A stretch of DNA of 64,000 bases from G963669295 sp963669295 (GCA_963669295.1 OY769938.1:5642001-5706000); one strand, 5' to 3'; shown: positions 8,389 through 17,127, counted from the stretch's first letter. Notes: generated from the sequence alone by a model not told the origin. Made by a program: numbers and translations.

Positions 8389-10038
8389 ATGTTATTGAAC
8401 GATGAAGAAAAAAAACTCTTTGATTACGTTGATGGGCTGATTCCTGAAAACGGAACATTATACTACGACCTTAGGGACCCGAAACAATATGCCTTTGCTA
8501 CCATGATGACCAAAAAGGCATTTGACACCGATCGCTATCCTGGAAAATTACGCGAATTGGAATTACTCAAAGCCGACCAGGAAGAAAATGGCGTAATGGA
8601 AATTGAAGATAATGACGGCCTTACCAATGGTTTTACCATTCCCGGAGTAGGGCTCGACCCTGCTACACAAAACGTTGCTTCCAACGGGCTGGGCACCATG
8701 GCCGGTGGTTTTGCCAACATGAGTTTGTTGCTTTTTGTAAAAGACAATGCTACAGGAGGCATCATAACCCATGGTAGCAATGCCGAAATGACCGGTACTG
8801 TACTCAGCGTGCAAACCCCTCCAGCATCAGGAAGTAATAGCCTCGATGTTACCAGCCACATGCATTTCACTGGCACCCCTCTTCACGGTGATAAAATTGC
8901 TTCAGGCATGACCAAACAAAGTGCTTATTCTGCTGTATCCGATCCTAACATCATCGACCCTATGCCACAAGGCACGGTTAACCCATATGTACCCAATGCC
9001 ATCAACATTGGTTTGGGCCGCCAGTGGACTGACCAAGGGCCTGGTACTCGCCTTGATTACGCCTGGAATGAGCCCAATAAAGATCACCCCATCGGTAAAA
9101 TTCCTTTTGTGGGGAATGTTGTTTTTGATGCTCCCATTCAACCGCTTGTTCCCAACGACAACTTCTTGCTTCAAATTTACGTGGCCGATCAAACCAGTGG
9201 AGGCATGATCAAATTAGATGCTACCAATCTTACCACGGTATATAACAACTTTAGCATTGATCACAATAACCCCAACCAATTGAATTGGGATCTTTCCCCA
9301 CATTCTACCAACGACGATGGCAACCCTATTACCTTTGGCAACGTTACCTGGTCTACCGATATGAGTGCCCTCTTTTACTGCCAAATTATTGTTACCCTCA
9401 ACGATACCAACCACAACTTTGGCAGTGCCACTGTTATGAGCATTGGGGTCGATGATACCGACGATGACCCACTGGATGGTGTATTGGGCATTGAACCCAT
9501 TGCCTTTATATGGCATTGTTTGGGCGAAGGTTCGTTGGTAACTATGGCCAATGGCAGCACAGAGCCTATAGAAAACCTTTTAGCTGGCGACATGGTACAA
9601 ACCAATATCCAGGGCGACACTGCTGAGGTATTGTGGACCACTAAAGGGCGGCACATTGGTGAAGTATATCAAATCATTGCTGAAAACGATACTACTATTG
9701 TAGCCTCGCATAATCATTTGTTTATTACTACTGATGGGCCAATAGCAGCCGAAGATTTGGCAGTGGGCAAAGTGTTGATCACTACCCATGGAGATGTACC
9801 CATTGTAGCCATTGAGCACATTCCTAATTACGATGGCATGATGTACAACCTGGCCGTAGAAGAATACCAAAGTACTAATGTGGGCACTTTCATTGCCAAT
9901 GGCATGGAAGTGGGCGATATCAATGCACAACGGGTACACCGCAAAGCATTGACCCGTAACAAAGCATGGGTAAAACAGCAAGTACCCGAATACTTGCACC
10001 AGGATGTGGATGCTTACTTTGAAGACAACAACATGTAA
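8389..10038 (+). CDS. Hint-domain (intein/hedgehog-like autoprocessing) protein with unknown N-terminal domain
   Basis: 549 residues. Residues 1-376 match nothing I recognise: a short acidic helical start (NDEEKKLFDYVDGLIPENG), then a probably beta-rich region with many Asn, Asp, Gly and Thr. Cys377 opens a Hint domain: CLGEGSLVTMANGSTEPIEN is the block A pattern with nucleophilic Cys1, VASHNHLFIT (His441, His443) the block B histidine region, and GTFIANG at 499-505 the last strand. The terminal His-Asn of true inteins is absent (GMEVGD instead), so N-S acyl shift and cleavage before Cys377 are more likely than splicing. A 45-residue charged tail follows. No signal peptide, membrane segment or T9SS domain is visible. 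It is 20 bp upstream of a subtilase on the same strand, so the two are probably co-transcribed. The Hint call is firm; the function is unknown. Confidence 0.87.
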   Translation: MLLNDEEKKLFDYVDGLIPENGTLYYDLRDPKQYAFATMMTKKAFDTDRYPGKLRELELLKADQEENGVMEIEDNDGLTNGFTIPGVGLDPATQNVASNGLGTMAGGFANMSLLLFVKDNATGGIITHGSNAEMTGTVLSVQTPPASGSNSLDVTSHMHFTGTPLHGDKIASGMTKQSAYSAVSDPNIIDPMPQGTVNPYVPNAINIGLGRQWTDQGPGTRLDYAWNEPNKDHPIGKIPFVGNVVFDAPIQPLVPNDNFLLQIYVADQTSGGMIKLDATNLTTVYNNFSIDHNNPNQLNWDLSPHSTNDDGNPITFGNVTWSTDMSALFYCQIIVTLNDTNHNFGSATVMSIGVDDTDDDPLDGVLGIEPIAFIWHCLGEGSLVTMANGSTEPIENLLAGDMVQTNIQGDTAEVLWTTKGRHIGEVYQIIAENDTTIVASHNHLFITTDGPIAAEDLAVGKVLITTHGDVPIVAIEHIPNYDGMMYNLAVEEYQSTNVGTFIANGMEVGDINAQRVHRKALTRNKAWVKQQVPEYLHQDVDAYFEDNNM

Positions 10039-10058
10039 CCATCCTTAAAAACGTCCTC

Positions 10059-11225
10059 ATGAAAAAGAGATATTTAATCACTTATGCCGCGCCAAATACC
10101 ACACGCGCGGCAGTAAGTGACTTGCTCGGTGTTGATGTAAATGCATTAAAATCCGACGAATCAATCAGTACCCTGGCTGCATTTAGCGATAACGATGTGT
10201 TTCATTTTGGCCACCTCAACATCAGCTCTATAGCACTTACCACCAACGAAGCAGCCACCCTTCGTCAGCAAAAAGGTATTCTGGCGGTAGAAGAAGAACA
10301 GCCCATAAGCATATCGAGCGTGCAAGAAACAGCCAACGATGGCCCTCCTCCTCCTCCGGCAACGGGCGAATACTGGTGGAACATTAGCCTGGTAAAAGCT
10401 CCTGGTGCATGGAACAACGGTTACCACGGAGCGGGCATTAAAGTGGCGGTGGTAGATAGCGGCATTGCACCCCACCCCAACCTCGCCATTGCAGGGGGCA
10501 TTAGCTGTGTACCTGGCGTAAGAAGCTACCACGACGAAATTGGCCAGGGCACCCATTGTGCAGGCATCATTGCCGGAAAAGGGGTGCACAATGTTTTTGG
10601 TATAGCCCCTGATGTGGAGTTGTATGCCGTTAAGGTAATCAGCAGTCGGGGGGGCAACGACACCACCATTATTGCCGGGTTAAACTGGTGCGTAAGCCAC
10701 CAAATGAATGTAGCCAACCTGAGTATTTCGGGGGCCTACGCTCCTACCACTGCCTGGGCCACTGCCATTAAAAACTGCCAAAGCAATAACGTTACTGTGG
10801 TGTGTGCTGTTGGCGATACCAATGGTTCGTGGTTTCCTTATGTAGGTGCGCCAGCCAACTCTTTTGTTACGGGCGATAACGACTCCATCCCCATTGCTGT
10901 GGGAGCCATCGATAGCAATTCCGTCATCACGTCCACTTCTTCGCGCGGAGGAGAAAGTGCTTTATGGAATCAGGTAACCATCGTAGCACCGGGAGCAGAA
11001 ATTTATTCTACCTACCTCCGCAATTCGTACAACTACATGTCGGGCACCAGTATGGCCTGCCCTCATGTATCGGGGTTGGCTGCATTAATTGCACAACGGT
11101 ATCCGGACATTAGTCCGCACATGACAAAAGCTAAAATTGCCCTTTCGGCTCATGGCCTGGGTGCACCGGCCGAGAAAAGCACTTATGGCTATGGGTTAAT
11201 CAATTGCGAAGCCCCCACCAATTAA
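10059..11225 (+). CDS. Subtilisin-like serine protease (S8 family)
   Basis: 388 residues. The triad is Asp133 (AVVDSGIAPHP), His166 (GQGTHCAGIIAG) and Ser331 (SGTSMACPHVSGLAALI). Residues 1-90 look like an I9-type inhibitor propeptide (YLITYAAPNTTRAAVSDLLG, ending in GILAVEEEQPISI), followed by a proline run (GPPPPPATGEYWW) where it may be cut. At the usual oxyanion position the sequence reads VCAVGDTNG, so Asp253 appears to replace the normal Asn, as in proprotein convertase 2. There is no N-terminal hydrophobic signal and no sorting domain, so export is not evident. It sits directly after the Hint-domain gene and may process that protein or its released N-terminal part; this is inference from adjacency. 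Confidence 0.93.
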   Translation: MKKRYLITYAAPNTTRAAVSDLLGVDVNALKSDESISTLAAFSDNDVFHFGHLNISSIALTTNEAATLRQQKGILAVEEEQPISISSVQETANDGPPPPPATGEYWWNISLVKAPGAWNNGYHGAGIKVAVVDSGIAPHPNLAIAGGISCVPGVRSYHDEIGQGTHCAGIIAGKGVHNVFGIAPDVELYAVKVISSRGGNDTTIIAGLNWCVSHQMNVANLSISGAYAPTTAWATAIKNCQSNNVTVVCAVGDTNGSWFPYVGAPANSFVTGDNDSIPIAVGAIDSNSVITSTSSRGGESALWNQVTIVAPGAEIYSTYLRNSYNYMSGTSMACPHVSGLAALIAQRYPDISPHMTKAKIALSAHGLGAPAEKSTYGYGLINCEAPTN

Positions 11226-11253
11226 GGGCATCTTTTTTAAAGGGCTTTGCTAT

Positions 11254-11814
11254 TTATTCGCCTGCCTTGGTAGGCATAGCATCGAGCTTGTAGTTTTCCA
11301 TAATGGCTGTTACCTCCTCTTCGGTAAGGTGCTCAATGTTGGCATCGGCAATGGCCTCTTCGGCAGGTTTTACCGATCGTAGTATGATGAGTTTAAAGGC
11401 CTCTGCCCTGCGTTTGAAATGCTTTTCACCGTTGTTTTCGGCAGCAAAAATGTTGAATACCTCCGCCATGTGCATCCATATAGCAATTTCACCATCAGGG
11501 TCTTTGTCGCGCTTAAAATTATCGATGGTTTCTTCTAACGATAGCAGGTATACTTCAGAAAAGGTAAGCTGTATGCGCTTAATTTTTTCGATTTGCTCCG
11601 CCGTAAGGGTTTCATGAATAATAGGCCCTTGTGGAATCTCCACCACGGTAGTATCGGTAGCTGTGGTGTCGGCAACACTCAAAGTATCTTCAAGAATGGT
11701 TGTTGTATCGTTGGCAATGGTATCGGCAACCGGTGTTTCAGCAGGGTTGGTAGGCGTTTCATTGCCACAAGCCAACAGTGTAATGGTCAGAAAAATGAAT
11801 AGTATTCGTTTCAT
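11254..11814 (-). CDS. Lipoprotein of unknown function
   Basis: 186 residues. MKRILFIFLTITLLACG is a lipoprotein signal with lipobox LLAC (Cys16). A Thr/Asp/Ala-rich low-complexity linker (about residues 20-65) keeps the C-terminal part away from the membrane. Residues about 70-180 are helical and charged (AEQIEKIKRIQLTFSEVYLL, EAFKLIILRSVKPAEEAIAD), with no family I recognise. It converges with the protease gene (29 bp between stops). Its neighbours give no clue to function. Confidence 0.85.
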   Translation of the reverse strand: MKRILFIFLTITLLACGNETPTNPAETPVADTIANDTTTILEDTLSVADTTATDTTVVEIPQGPIIHETLTAEQIEKIKRIQLTFSEVYLLSLEETIDNFKRDKDPDGEIAIWMHMAEVFNIFAAENNGEKHFKRRAEAFKLIILRSVKPAEEAIADANIEHLTEEEVTAIMENYKLDAMPTKAGE

Positions 11815-11869
11815 GCGTATGGTTTGAGGGAGGTAAAACTAATGATTTTTTTGATGAAGAAAGGATAAG

Positions 11870-12120
11870 GGCTATGGGCGTTTCCCCAACGCCTTCCCAA
11901 CGCCTTCCCGACACCTCCTAACGGTCGGGTCGGAATCGGGTCGAGATTGGGTTGGGGTCGGGCCTGCCTGCCGGCAGGCAGGCTGTACGCTATTATCGTT
12001 GTGCTCAACTGCCGGGGCTTGTATGCCACGGCTGGGGCTTCTAAAGTCGCCCTGCCCTACCACAAGCCCCAGGGCATTTTACCCCACCGGATAGCCGCTG
12101 CCATCCCTAACGCAAAGGTT
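11870..12120. repeat. GC-rich intergenic segment with a 22-bp perfect palindrome
   Basis: Between the lipoprotein and the next gene lies a stretch much richer in G and C than its surroundings. It holds three near-repeats of AACGCCTTCCC at about 11888-11910, a run of TCGGGT-like steps at 11922-11962 and a perfect palindrome at 11962-11983 built from GCCTGCCTGCC and its reverse complement. All ORFs over it are short and repeat-derived. Similar GCCTGCC/GGCAGGC palindromes are, to my knowledge, common dispersed intergenic repeats in Bacteroidota genomes. No gene is called in 11815-12232. Confidence 0.6.
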
Positions 12121-12232
12121 ACCTATCTTCTACGCATTTTGACCAACAAGAATAAAAGCAGTATTAAAAGGGGTGGGATTATTACTGTTTTTTACACATC
12201 TTGCACATGAGTTCCTTCAATTACTAACCACT

Positions 12233-12994
12233 ATGAATTCACTAAGTATTATTACGTCATTATTAATCTGTGGCATCATCCTTTGGCTGCTTTACGAATT
12301 GACCAGAACAGCCAAACATTTATCCAATACATCGTACAACCATAACCGGTCCAGTATAGTATCATTGGTGGTTATTCTCGTGCTCATCATTCTTATTGCT
12401 CCCTACTTATTTACCAGCCCAATTTTCGATCATTACCGAAACGTGGATGGCAGTACTGGAGGAATTGGCGATACCATTGGTGGCATAACCGCTCCCTTCA
12501 TCAATGGCATTGCTGCCATATTGGTATACCTGGCTTTCAAAGAGCAAATAAAGGCCAATGCTTTAATCCAGGAGCAACAATACTTTCAACACATTCAACA
12601 CCAAATCCAACGGTTGGAAGACGACTTGTACAACCTCTCCAGCTTAACAGCCACCATTAAAAGCAACATCACTACTTCAAGTACGGTCATGAATAATTAC
12701 GATAATGGCCAACAAGTAGCCTATTATGTAGACAGTGAAAGTTTAAACAAACTCATTTACATCACTACGATGTTTCAAGATACCCTTCAAATGATTGATA
12801 AGATAGAAAACAACCGGGCTTTTATGAAACGAAAACTACGCTTGTTGTACGTTATTATTTATAAAGATGAGCTTACCCAGTTGCATCAAACCCTTTTTAG
12901 AGTAACCCATATGCAATCAAATGTTGATGGTTATATTGCTGAGTTGCTGCTTCAAATTCAACGACTCAATAACACGTTTAAGAACATCAATTAA
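12233..12994 (+). CDS. Two-TM membrane protein resembling putative phage abortive infection (PutAbiC-like) proteins
   Basis: 253 residues from the ATG at 12233; an upstream in-frame start at 12173 adds 20 residues and is less likely. Membrane helices lie at about residues 4-22 and 44-64, then the segment GIGDTIGGITAPFINGIAAI with a third hydrophobic stretch (ILVYLAFKEQIKAN), then a long helical cytoplasmic region with coiled-coil character (IQEQQYFQHIQHQIQRLEDD). The G-D-x-x-G-G-x-x-x-P-F pattern beside a hydrophobic helix and a Gln/Glu-rich coil is typical of the putative abortive infection family I know as PF16872. The match is from memory and function is unproven. It stands alone between repeats and unrelated genes, as accessory defence genes often do. 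Confidence 0.68.
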   Translation: MNSLSIITSLLICGIILWLLYELTRTAKHLSNTSYNHNRSSIVSLVVILVLIILIAPYLFTSPIFDHYRNVDGSTGGIGDTIGGITAPFINGIAAILVYLAFKEQIKANALIQEQQYFQHIQHQIQRLEDDLYNLSSLTATIKSNITTSSTVMNNYDNGQQVAYYVDSESLNKLIYITTMFQDTLQMIDKIENNRAFMKRKLRLLYVIIYKDELTQLHQTLFRVTHMQSNVDGYIAELLLQIQRLNNTFKNIN

Positions 12995-13008
12995 GCATGC
13001 TGCAATAA

Positions 13009-13683
13009 CTAAACCGCTATCCGTTCTACCGGGTCGCTCCAGAAGCCCCTACCTTCAGCACCTACTGCAGCTACGCGAAAGGCATACCTTACCCCGCGTT
13101 TTAATATAACCCCTTCCTCCGGGTGAGCCATTCCTCCTTCTAAATCCACCTCATCGGCCACCGGCAACACTAACGAAGACCGGGTAAGTAACTTAATTTG
13201 CTGAAAACGTTGTTGACGCCCATCAAGCACTTTGGCCTGTAACTCATAACTCACTGCCCCATCCACATACGTCCAGTTCAATAACAATTGTCCCATAGTA
13301 GGATAGGTAATTTCCAGCATGCTAACTTTAGGCATTGCTCCTACTCGTTGAGGTGTTTTTCGTACTGACAGTCCTGCACTAAGAATTATCTTTGCATCAC
13401 CTCCACTCTCTTTACCTACCCATGATGCTGTATTCGTAAACGTTTGTTCCAATTCTTGCATCAACGCTGCATTCTCCATACGTAGCGTTTTTAGTTGGCG
13501 TTCTAAATTGGCCATGGTATCGTTGTTCACCACCACCAACCCTACAGCAGTATCTAACCTGGAAGCCATATGATTGCCTTCCGAAAAATGAGGGTTATTG
13601 CGCAGTGCATTGGCCACACGTGCTGCATAACGCAATCGCTCATCGCGGTTTTTTCTCGACCAGTTTAATGTAATGTTTGTCAT
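13009..13683 (-). CDS. Protein with C-terminal fibronectin type III-like domain
   Basis: 224 residues with no signal peptide. The N-terminal half (MTNITLNWSRKNRDERLRYA, then MANLERQLKTLRMENAALMQ) is helical and includes a short coiled coil. Residues about 125-224 have the strand pattern of an FN3 fold: MGQLLLNWTYVDGAVSYELQ near the start and VRYAFRVAAVGAEGRGFWSD at the end, giving the Trp, Tyr and Gly positions typical of FN3. A linker-like region with GLSVRKTPQRVGAMP lies between. I do not recognise a named family. It converges with the PutAbiC-like gene (14 bp between stops). Confidence 0.78.
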   Translation of the reverse strand: MTNITLNWSRKNRDERLRYAARVANALRNNPHFSEGNHMASRLDTAVGLVVVNNDTMANLERQLKTLRMENAALMQELEQTFTNTASWVGKESGGDAKIILSAGLSVRKTPQRVGAMPKVSMLEITYPTMGQLLLNWTYVDGAVSYELQAKVLDGRQQRFQQIKLLTRSSLVLPVADEVDLEGGMAHPEEGVILKRGVRYAFRVAAVGAEGRGFWSDPVERIAV

Positions 13684-13794
13684 TTTAAAAGTATTGTAGC
13701 AATCAATTGCCTGTTCGTTTGTAAAGTAAATGCAGTATAAGGACGAAATTTCAGGCCCATTGGTTGCATGGGGTACTTGTTTTTATAAAAAACA

Positions 13795-14065
13795 CACTTC
13801 CCCTGTCGAATGACAGCACAATGTCGAAAAGAATACCACTTCCCTTTTCGAATGGCAGCACAATGTCGAAAAGAATGCCGCTTCCCTTTTCGAACAACAG
13901 CACAAAGTCGAAAAGAATACCGCTTCCCTTTTCGAACGACAGCACAATGTCAAAAAGAATGCCGCTTCCCTTTTCGAACGGCAGCACAAAATCGAAAAGA
14001 ATACCGCTTCCACTTTCGAACGACGGCACAACGTCGAAAGGAATGTCGCTTCCCGCTCTAAGTGA
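13795..14065. repeat. 42-bp tandem repeat, about six copies, with internal inverted arms
   Basis: Copies begin at 13814, 13856, 13898, 13940, 13982 and 14024, exactly 42 bp apart, with a decayed partial copy before the first. Each holds TCGAAAAG and its exact reverse complement CTTTTCGA about 12 bases apart, so each could fold into a hairpin. Units differ by a few substitutions but no indels. Because 42 is a multiple of three, long frames stay open on both strands; I treat these as artefacts. It fills the 437-bp gap between the FN3 gene and the first propeller paralog. It is not a CRISPR: the repeats are contiguous, without spacers. Confidence 0.85.
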
Positions 14066-14120
14066 TGGGAACTTGTTTACGCTTAAATACTATACTTGAA
14101 CAAACAAGAGCAACCTGGCT

Positions 14121-15491
14121 TTAACGCACCACCAACTTCACACGATGCAGTGCACCATCATACTCCACCTGCCCCATATACATGCCAACTGGTAAGTGCA
14201 GATTTTCAAGCTCCAATACCCGTTGTGCTGGCACTTGCAGCACTGCTTCTCCTTGCAAGTTGTACAGGGTAAACGCACTGCCGGGCGTTGGCTCCCATGG
14301 CAACTGAATGGTTACCCGATCGGTAAAAGGGTTGGGATAGGCGGTAATGGCCTCCGTTACTGTTGTTGGTGCATCTACACTCAGTATTTCGGAGCATTGC
14401 GGCAGGTATTCATGAAAAATATTGGATAATCCAAACCAGTTAAAATCATTCACATAAGGAACTCCCACCTGCTTTACCGCAAAATCGCAAGCCATGCCTA
14501 ATGCATTGGGATTATTGATAGTTGCCAAAGAGTCTTCATTTGGCATTTTCAGGTAAATGACACAATCAGGGCCCAATTGCATTTGATGAGACCAAGAGGA
14601 ATCGATGAGGATTCTGCTGGATGAAAGGACAGGCGCAGTGATGTCGTACTGATACAGGCGCGTGACAGAAGCATACAACCGCTGCTCGTTGGGCGAAAAC
14701 TCAAAATAACTATGCCACTTGTTCATCGGACGATAGTTGCCGATTGTACCAGTAGCCCGGTCGAAACTGGCCAACACTGCACCGCCTGGGTATACGCCTA
14801 TGGCCAGCAATTCGCCTGATGGTGATGATTTAATCATACCCACATCGGACCCTACGGAAATCAACGATGCTACCGGACTTGCGCTAGGGCCATTGACAGT
14901 CACCAAATAAGCATTCATATCGGTAGTAATTCTGTTCCACACCACCACCCATAAATCGATGTTGTTGGCATGGCGAATTACAGTCAATCCTTCAGCCGCA
15001 GCATTGAAATTACTATTGGTATCAAGTGGTACTTGTTTAATCACCACATCCCCCAATCCGCCATCAAGGGTCATGTCGATGACCGAATAGCGTAACCCAC
15101 CAGCATAGTTATGCTCATGACAATCCACTGTAAAGAGGTAGTATTTGGTAGTGCTGCCCGGCATGGGTACCGCAATGCTCGACTGCACAGTGCCGGTACA
15201 ACCAACAGGGTTCAGGTCACCATTGGGCATGAGCTGATGGTTACGGTTCCACACGCCTCCCGGGTAGTTATTGATCGGCCCACCATTGCTGTAAAACAAC
15301 AGCTGGCCATTATCATCACAAATGGAAGTGGCGCCTTCAGTTGACTCTATGGCACTGGTATTGGATGGTGTAGGTGGGTTGGTATTGAAATCGAGCAGGC
15401 CATTTATTCCAAAATTCCACACGTTGGCATTGTTTTGGGCAGATGCCAAACCCACAATACCGCAAAAAGCAATTAGTAATAATTTCTTCAT
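14121..15491 (-). CDS. T9SS type A secreted beta-propeller protein, paralog 1 of 4
   Basis: 456 residues. Signal peptide MKKLLLIAFCGIVGLASA, then a domain with Bacteroidota surface-protein motifs: NVWNFG, LDFNTNPPTPSN, SICDDNGQLLFYSNGG and VWNRNHQLMPNG, then repeated blades (VIDMTLDGGLGDV, IDLWVVVWNR, MIKSSPSGELLAIG, YFEFSPNEQRLYAS). The pattern predicts a beta-propeller. The last ~80 residues are a type A sorting domain (ITAYPNPFTDRVTIQLPW, FTLYNLQGEAVLQ, LHRVKLVVR), which directs export through the T9SS and surface anchoring. It is the most downstream of four tandem paralogs on this strand, 56 bp after paralog 2. The ligand or substrate is unknown. Confidence 0.92.
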   Translation of the reverse strand: MKKLLLIAFCGIVGLASAQNNANVWNFGINGLLDFNTNPPTPSNTSAIESTEGATSICDDNGQLLFYSNGGPINNYPGGVWNRNHQLMPNGDLNPVGCTGTVQSSIAVPMPGSTTKYYLFTVDCHEHNYAGGLRYSVIDMTLDGGLGDVVIKQVPLDTNSNFNAAAEGLTVIRHANNIDLWVVVWNRITTDMNAYLVTVNGPSASPVASLISVGSDVGMIKSSPSGELLAIGVYPGGAVLASFDRATGTIGNYRPMNKWHSYFEFSPNEQRLYASVTRLYQYDITAPVLSSSRILIDSSWSHQMQLGPDCVIYLKMPNEDSLATINNPNALGMACDFAVKQVGVPYVNDFNWFGLSNIFHEYLPQCSEILSVDAPTTVTEAITAYPNPFTDRVTIQLPWEPTPGSAFTLYNLQGEAVLQVPAQRVLELENLHLPVGMYMGQVEYDGALHRVKLVVR

Positions 15492-15546
15492 GCTTGTTTA
15501 AGTTTTTTAAGATTGAGAGTGAATGTTAAATGAGAGCAACCTGGTT

Positions 15547-16917
15547 TTACCGCACCACCAGCTTCACACGATGCATCACCCCTTCATGGCTAATCTGTCC
15601 CATGTATAAGCCAGCTGGCAATTCCAGGTTTTCAAGCTCCAATACGCTTCGTGTTACTGGTGTTTGTAGCACCACCTCCCCTTGTAAGTTGTATAAGGTA
15701 AATGGCGTTCCCAGTGTTGGTAGCCAGGGCAACTGAATGGTTACCCGATCGTTAAAAGGATTGGGATAGGCGGTAATGGATGCTGTTACCGCTTCCGGTA
15801 CATCAACACTCACCGTTCCGGAACATTGCGGCAGGTATTCATGAAAAATATTGGGCAACCCATGCCAGCTACCAAAATAAGGTGCTCCTACCTGCTCCTC
15901 CACATAATCGCAGGCTGTTCCTAGTGCATTGGGATTGTTAATGGCTGCCAAAGAGTCTCCAGTTAATGTACCCAGGTAAATGACGCAATCCGGGCCCAAT
16001 TGCATTTGCTTTCCCCAAAATAGGGATGGGACGATGGTGGTTTTGCTGGATGAAAGTACAGAAGCAGTAATGTCGTATTGAACCAAATCAGCACCATACT
16101 CAGTAGCATACACCCTTTCCTCGTTAGGCGAGAACTCAAAATAACTGTACGATGTGCCCATCGAACGGTAGTTGCCGATTGTACCAGTAGCCCGATCAAA
16201 GTTGGCCAACACCGCAGCGTTAGGGTACCTGGCTATGGCCAGCAAGTCGCCCGATGGCGATGGTTTAATCATGCCTACAGTATTCCCTACAGGAATCGAC
16301 GATACCACCGGGCTTGCACTGGGGCCATTGGCCGTCACCAAATAAGCATTCATATCGGTAGTGGTTCTGTTCCATACCACCACCCATAAATCGATGTTAT
16401 TGGCATGGCGAATTACGGTCAACCCTTCAGCCGCATCAATGGGACTGCCAAAGGTGGCTTGTTTAGTGGTCACATCTCCCAGGCCACCATCAAGGGTCAT
16501 GTCGATGACCGAATAGCGCAGCCCGCCAACGTAATTATTCTCCATACAATCTACCGTAAAAAGGTAGTATTTAGTGGTACTGCCTGGCATGGGCACTGCG
16601 ATGCCCGCCTGTACACTACTGGTGCAGCCATTGGAACTTATAACACCATTAGGCATGAGCTGGTGGTTGCGGTTCCACACGCCTCCCTGATAAGGCCCAT
16701 GGGGGCCGCCATTGCTGTAAAACAACAACTGTCCGTTGTCATCGCAAATAGAAACGGTGCCTTCAACCGCCTCAATGGCACTTCCATTGGATGGTGTAGG
16801 TGGATTGGTATTAAAATCGAGCAGGAAACCTTGACCAAAATTCCACACGTTGGCATTGTTTTGGGCAGATGCCAAACCCACCATTGCCCAAAAGGCAATT
16901 AGTAATAATTTTTTCAT
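15547..16917 (-). CDS. T9SS type A secreted beta-propeller protein, paralog 2 of 4
   Basis: 456 residues from the ATG at 16917, which begins the signal peptide MKKLLLIAFWAMVGLASA; an in-frame ATG eight codons upstream only extends the N-terminus. The same architecture as paralog 1: the NVWNFG opening, GQLLFYSNGG, GGVWNRNHQLMPNG, blades with IDLWVVVWNRTTTDMNAYL and SYFEFSPNEERVYA, then a C-terminal sorting domain (ITAYPNPFNDRVTIQLPW). It is the most diverged of the four in its last 60 residues (TLGTPFTLYNLQGEVVLQTP, HEGVMHRVKLVVR). Its 3' flank matches that of paralog 1, and about 100 bp of its upstream region matches that of paralog 3. Confidence 0.92.
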   Translation of the reverse strand: MKKLLLIAFWAMVGLASAQNNANVWNFGQGFLLDFNTNPPTPSNGSAIEAVEGTVSICDDNGQLLFYSNGGPHGPYQGGVWNRNHQLMPNGVISSNGCTSSVQAGIAVPMPGSTTKYYLFTVDCMENNYVGGLRYSVIDMTLDGGLGDVTTKQATFGSPIDAAEGLTVIRHANNIDLWVVVWNRTTTDMNAYLVTANGPSASPVVSSIPVGNTVGMIKPSPSGDLLAIARYPNAAVLANFDRATGTIGNYRSMGTSYSYFEFSPNEERVYATEYGADLVQYDITASVLSSSKTTIVPSLFWGKQMQLGPDCVIYLGTLTGDSLAAINNPNALGTACDYVEEQVGAPYFGSWHGLPNIFHEYLPQCSGTVSVDVPEAVTASITAYPNPFNDRVTIQLPWLPTLGTPFTLYNLQGEVVLQTPVTRSVLELENLELPAGLYMGQISHEGVMHRVKLVVR

Positions 16918-17127
16918 AGCTGTTAAGTTTTTTTGCAACATTACTCAACAACTACATGGCCATGGGAATCATTTATCCAATTGCATCAAATGCGGGGTTA
17001 ATTGCTAACATTGTTGATTAAGTACAAAAACGGTCATATCCCACTCCAAACAAAATACCTGAAGGTATCAACCAGGCAGCCGAACGATTAACCAGCAACG
17101 ATACAAGAAAGAAACAAGAAAAGTGTA

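Noticed and set aside
10059..11225. Subtilase as a T9SS cargo protease
   Set aside because: It has no C-terminal sorting domain and no N-terminal signal peptide, so T9SS export is not supported.
11811..12210. Short ORFs containing PACRQAG-like peptides in the GC-rich intergenic region
   Set aside because: They arise from the palindrome GCCTGCCTGCC and its complement and have no start signal or domain.
13795..14065. Possible CRISPR array
   Set aside because: The repeats are contiguous with no unique spacers, and no cas gene lies nearby.
13764..14099. Open frames on both strands across the 42-bp repeat
   Set aside because: They exist because the repeat unit is a multiple of three; each predicted protein is only the translated repeat and has no domain or start signal, so I do not call them genes.
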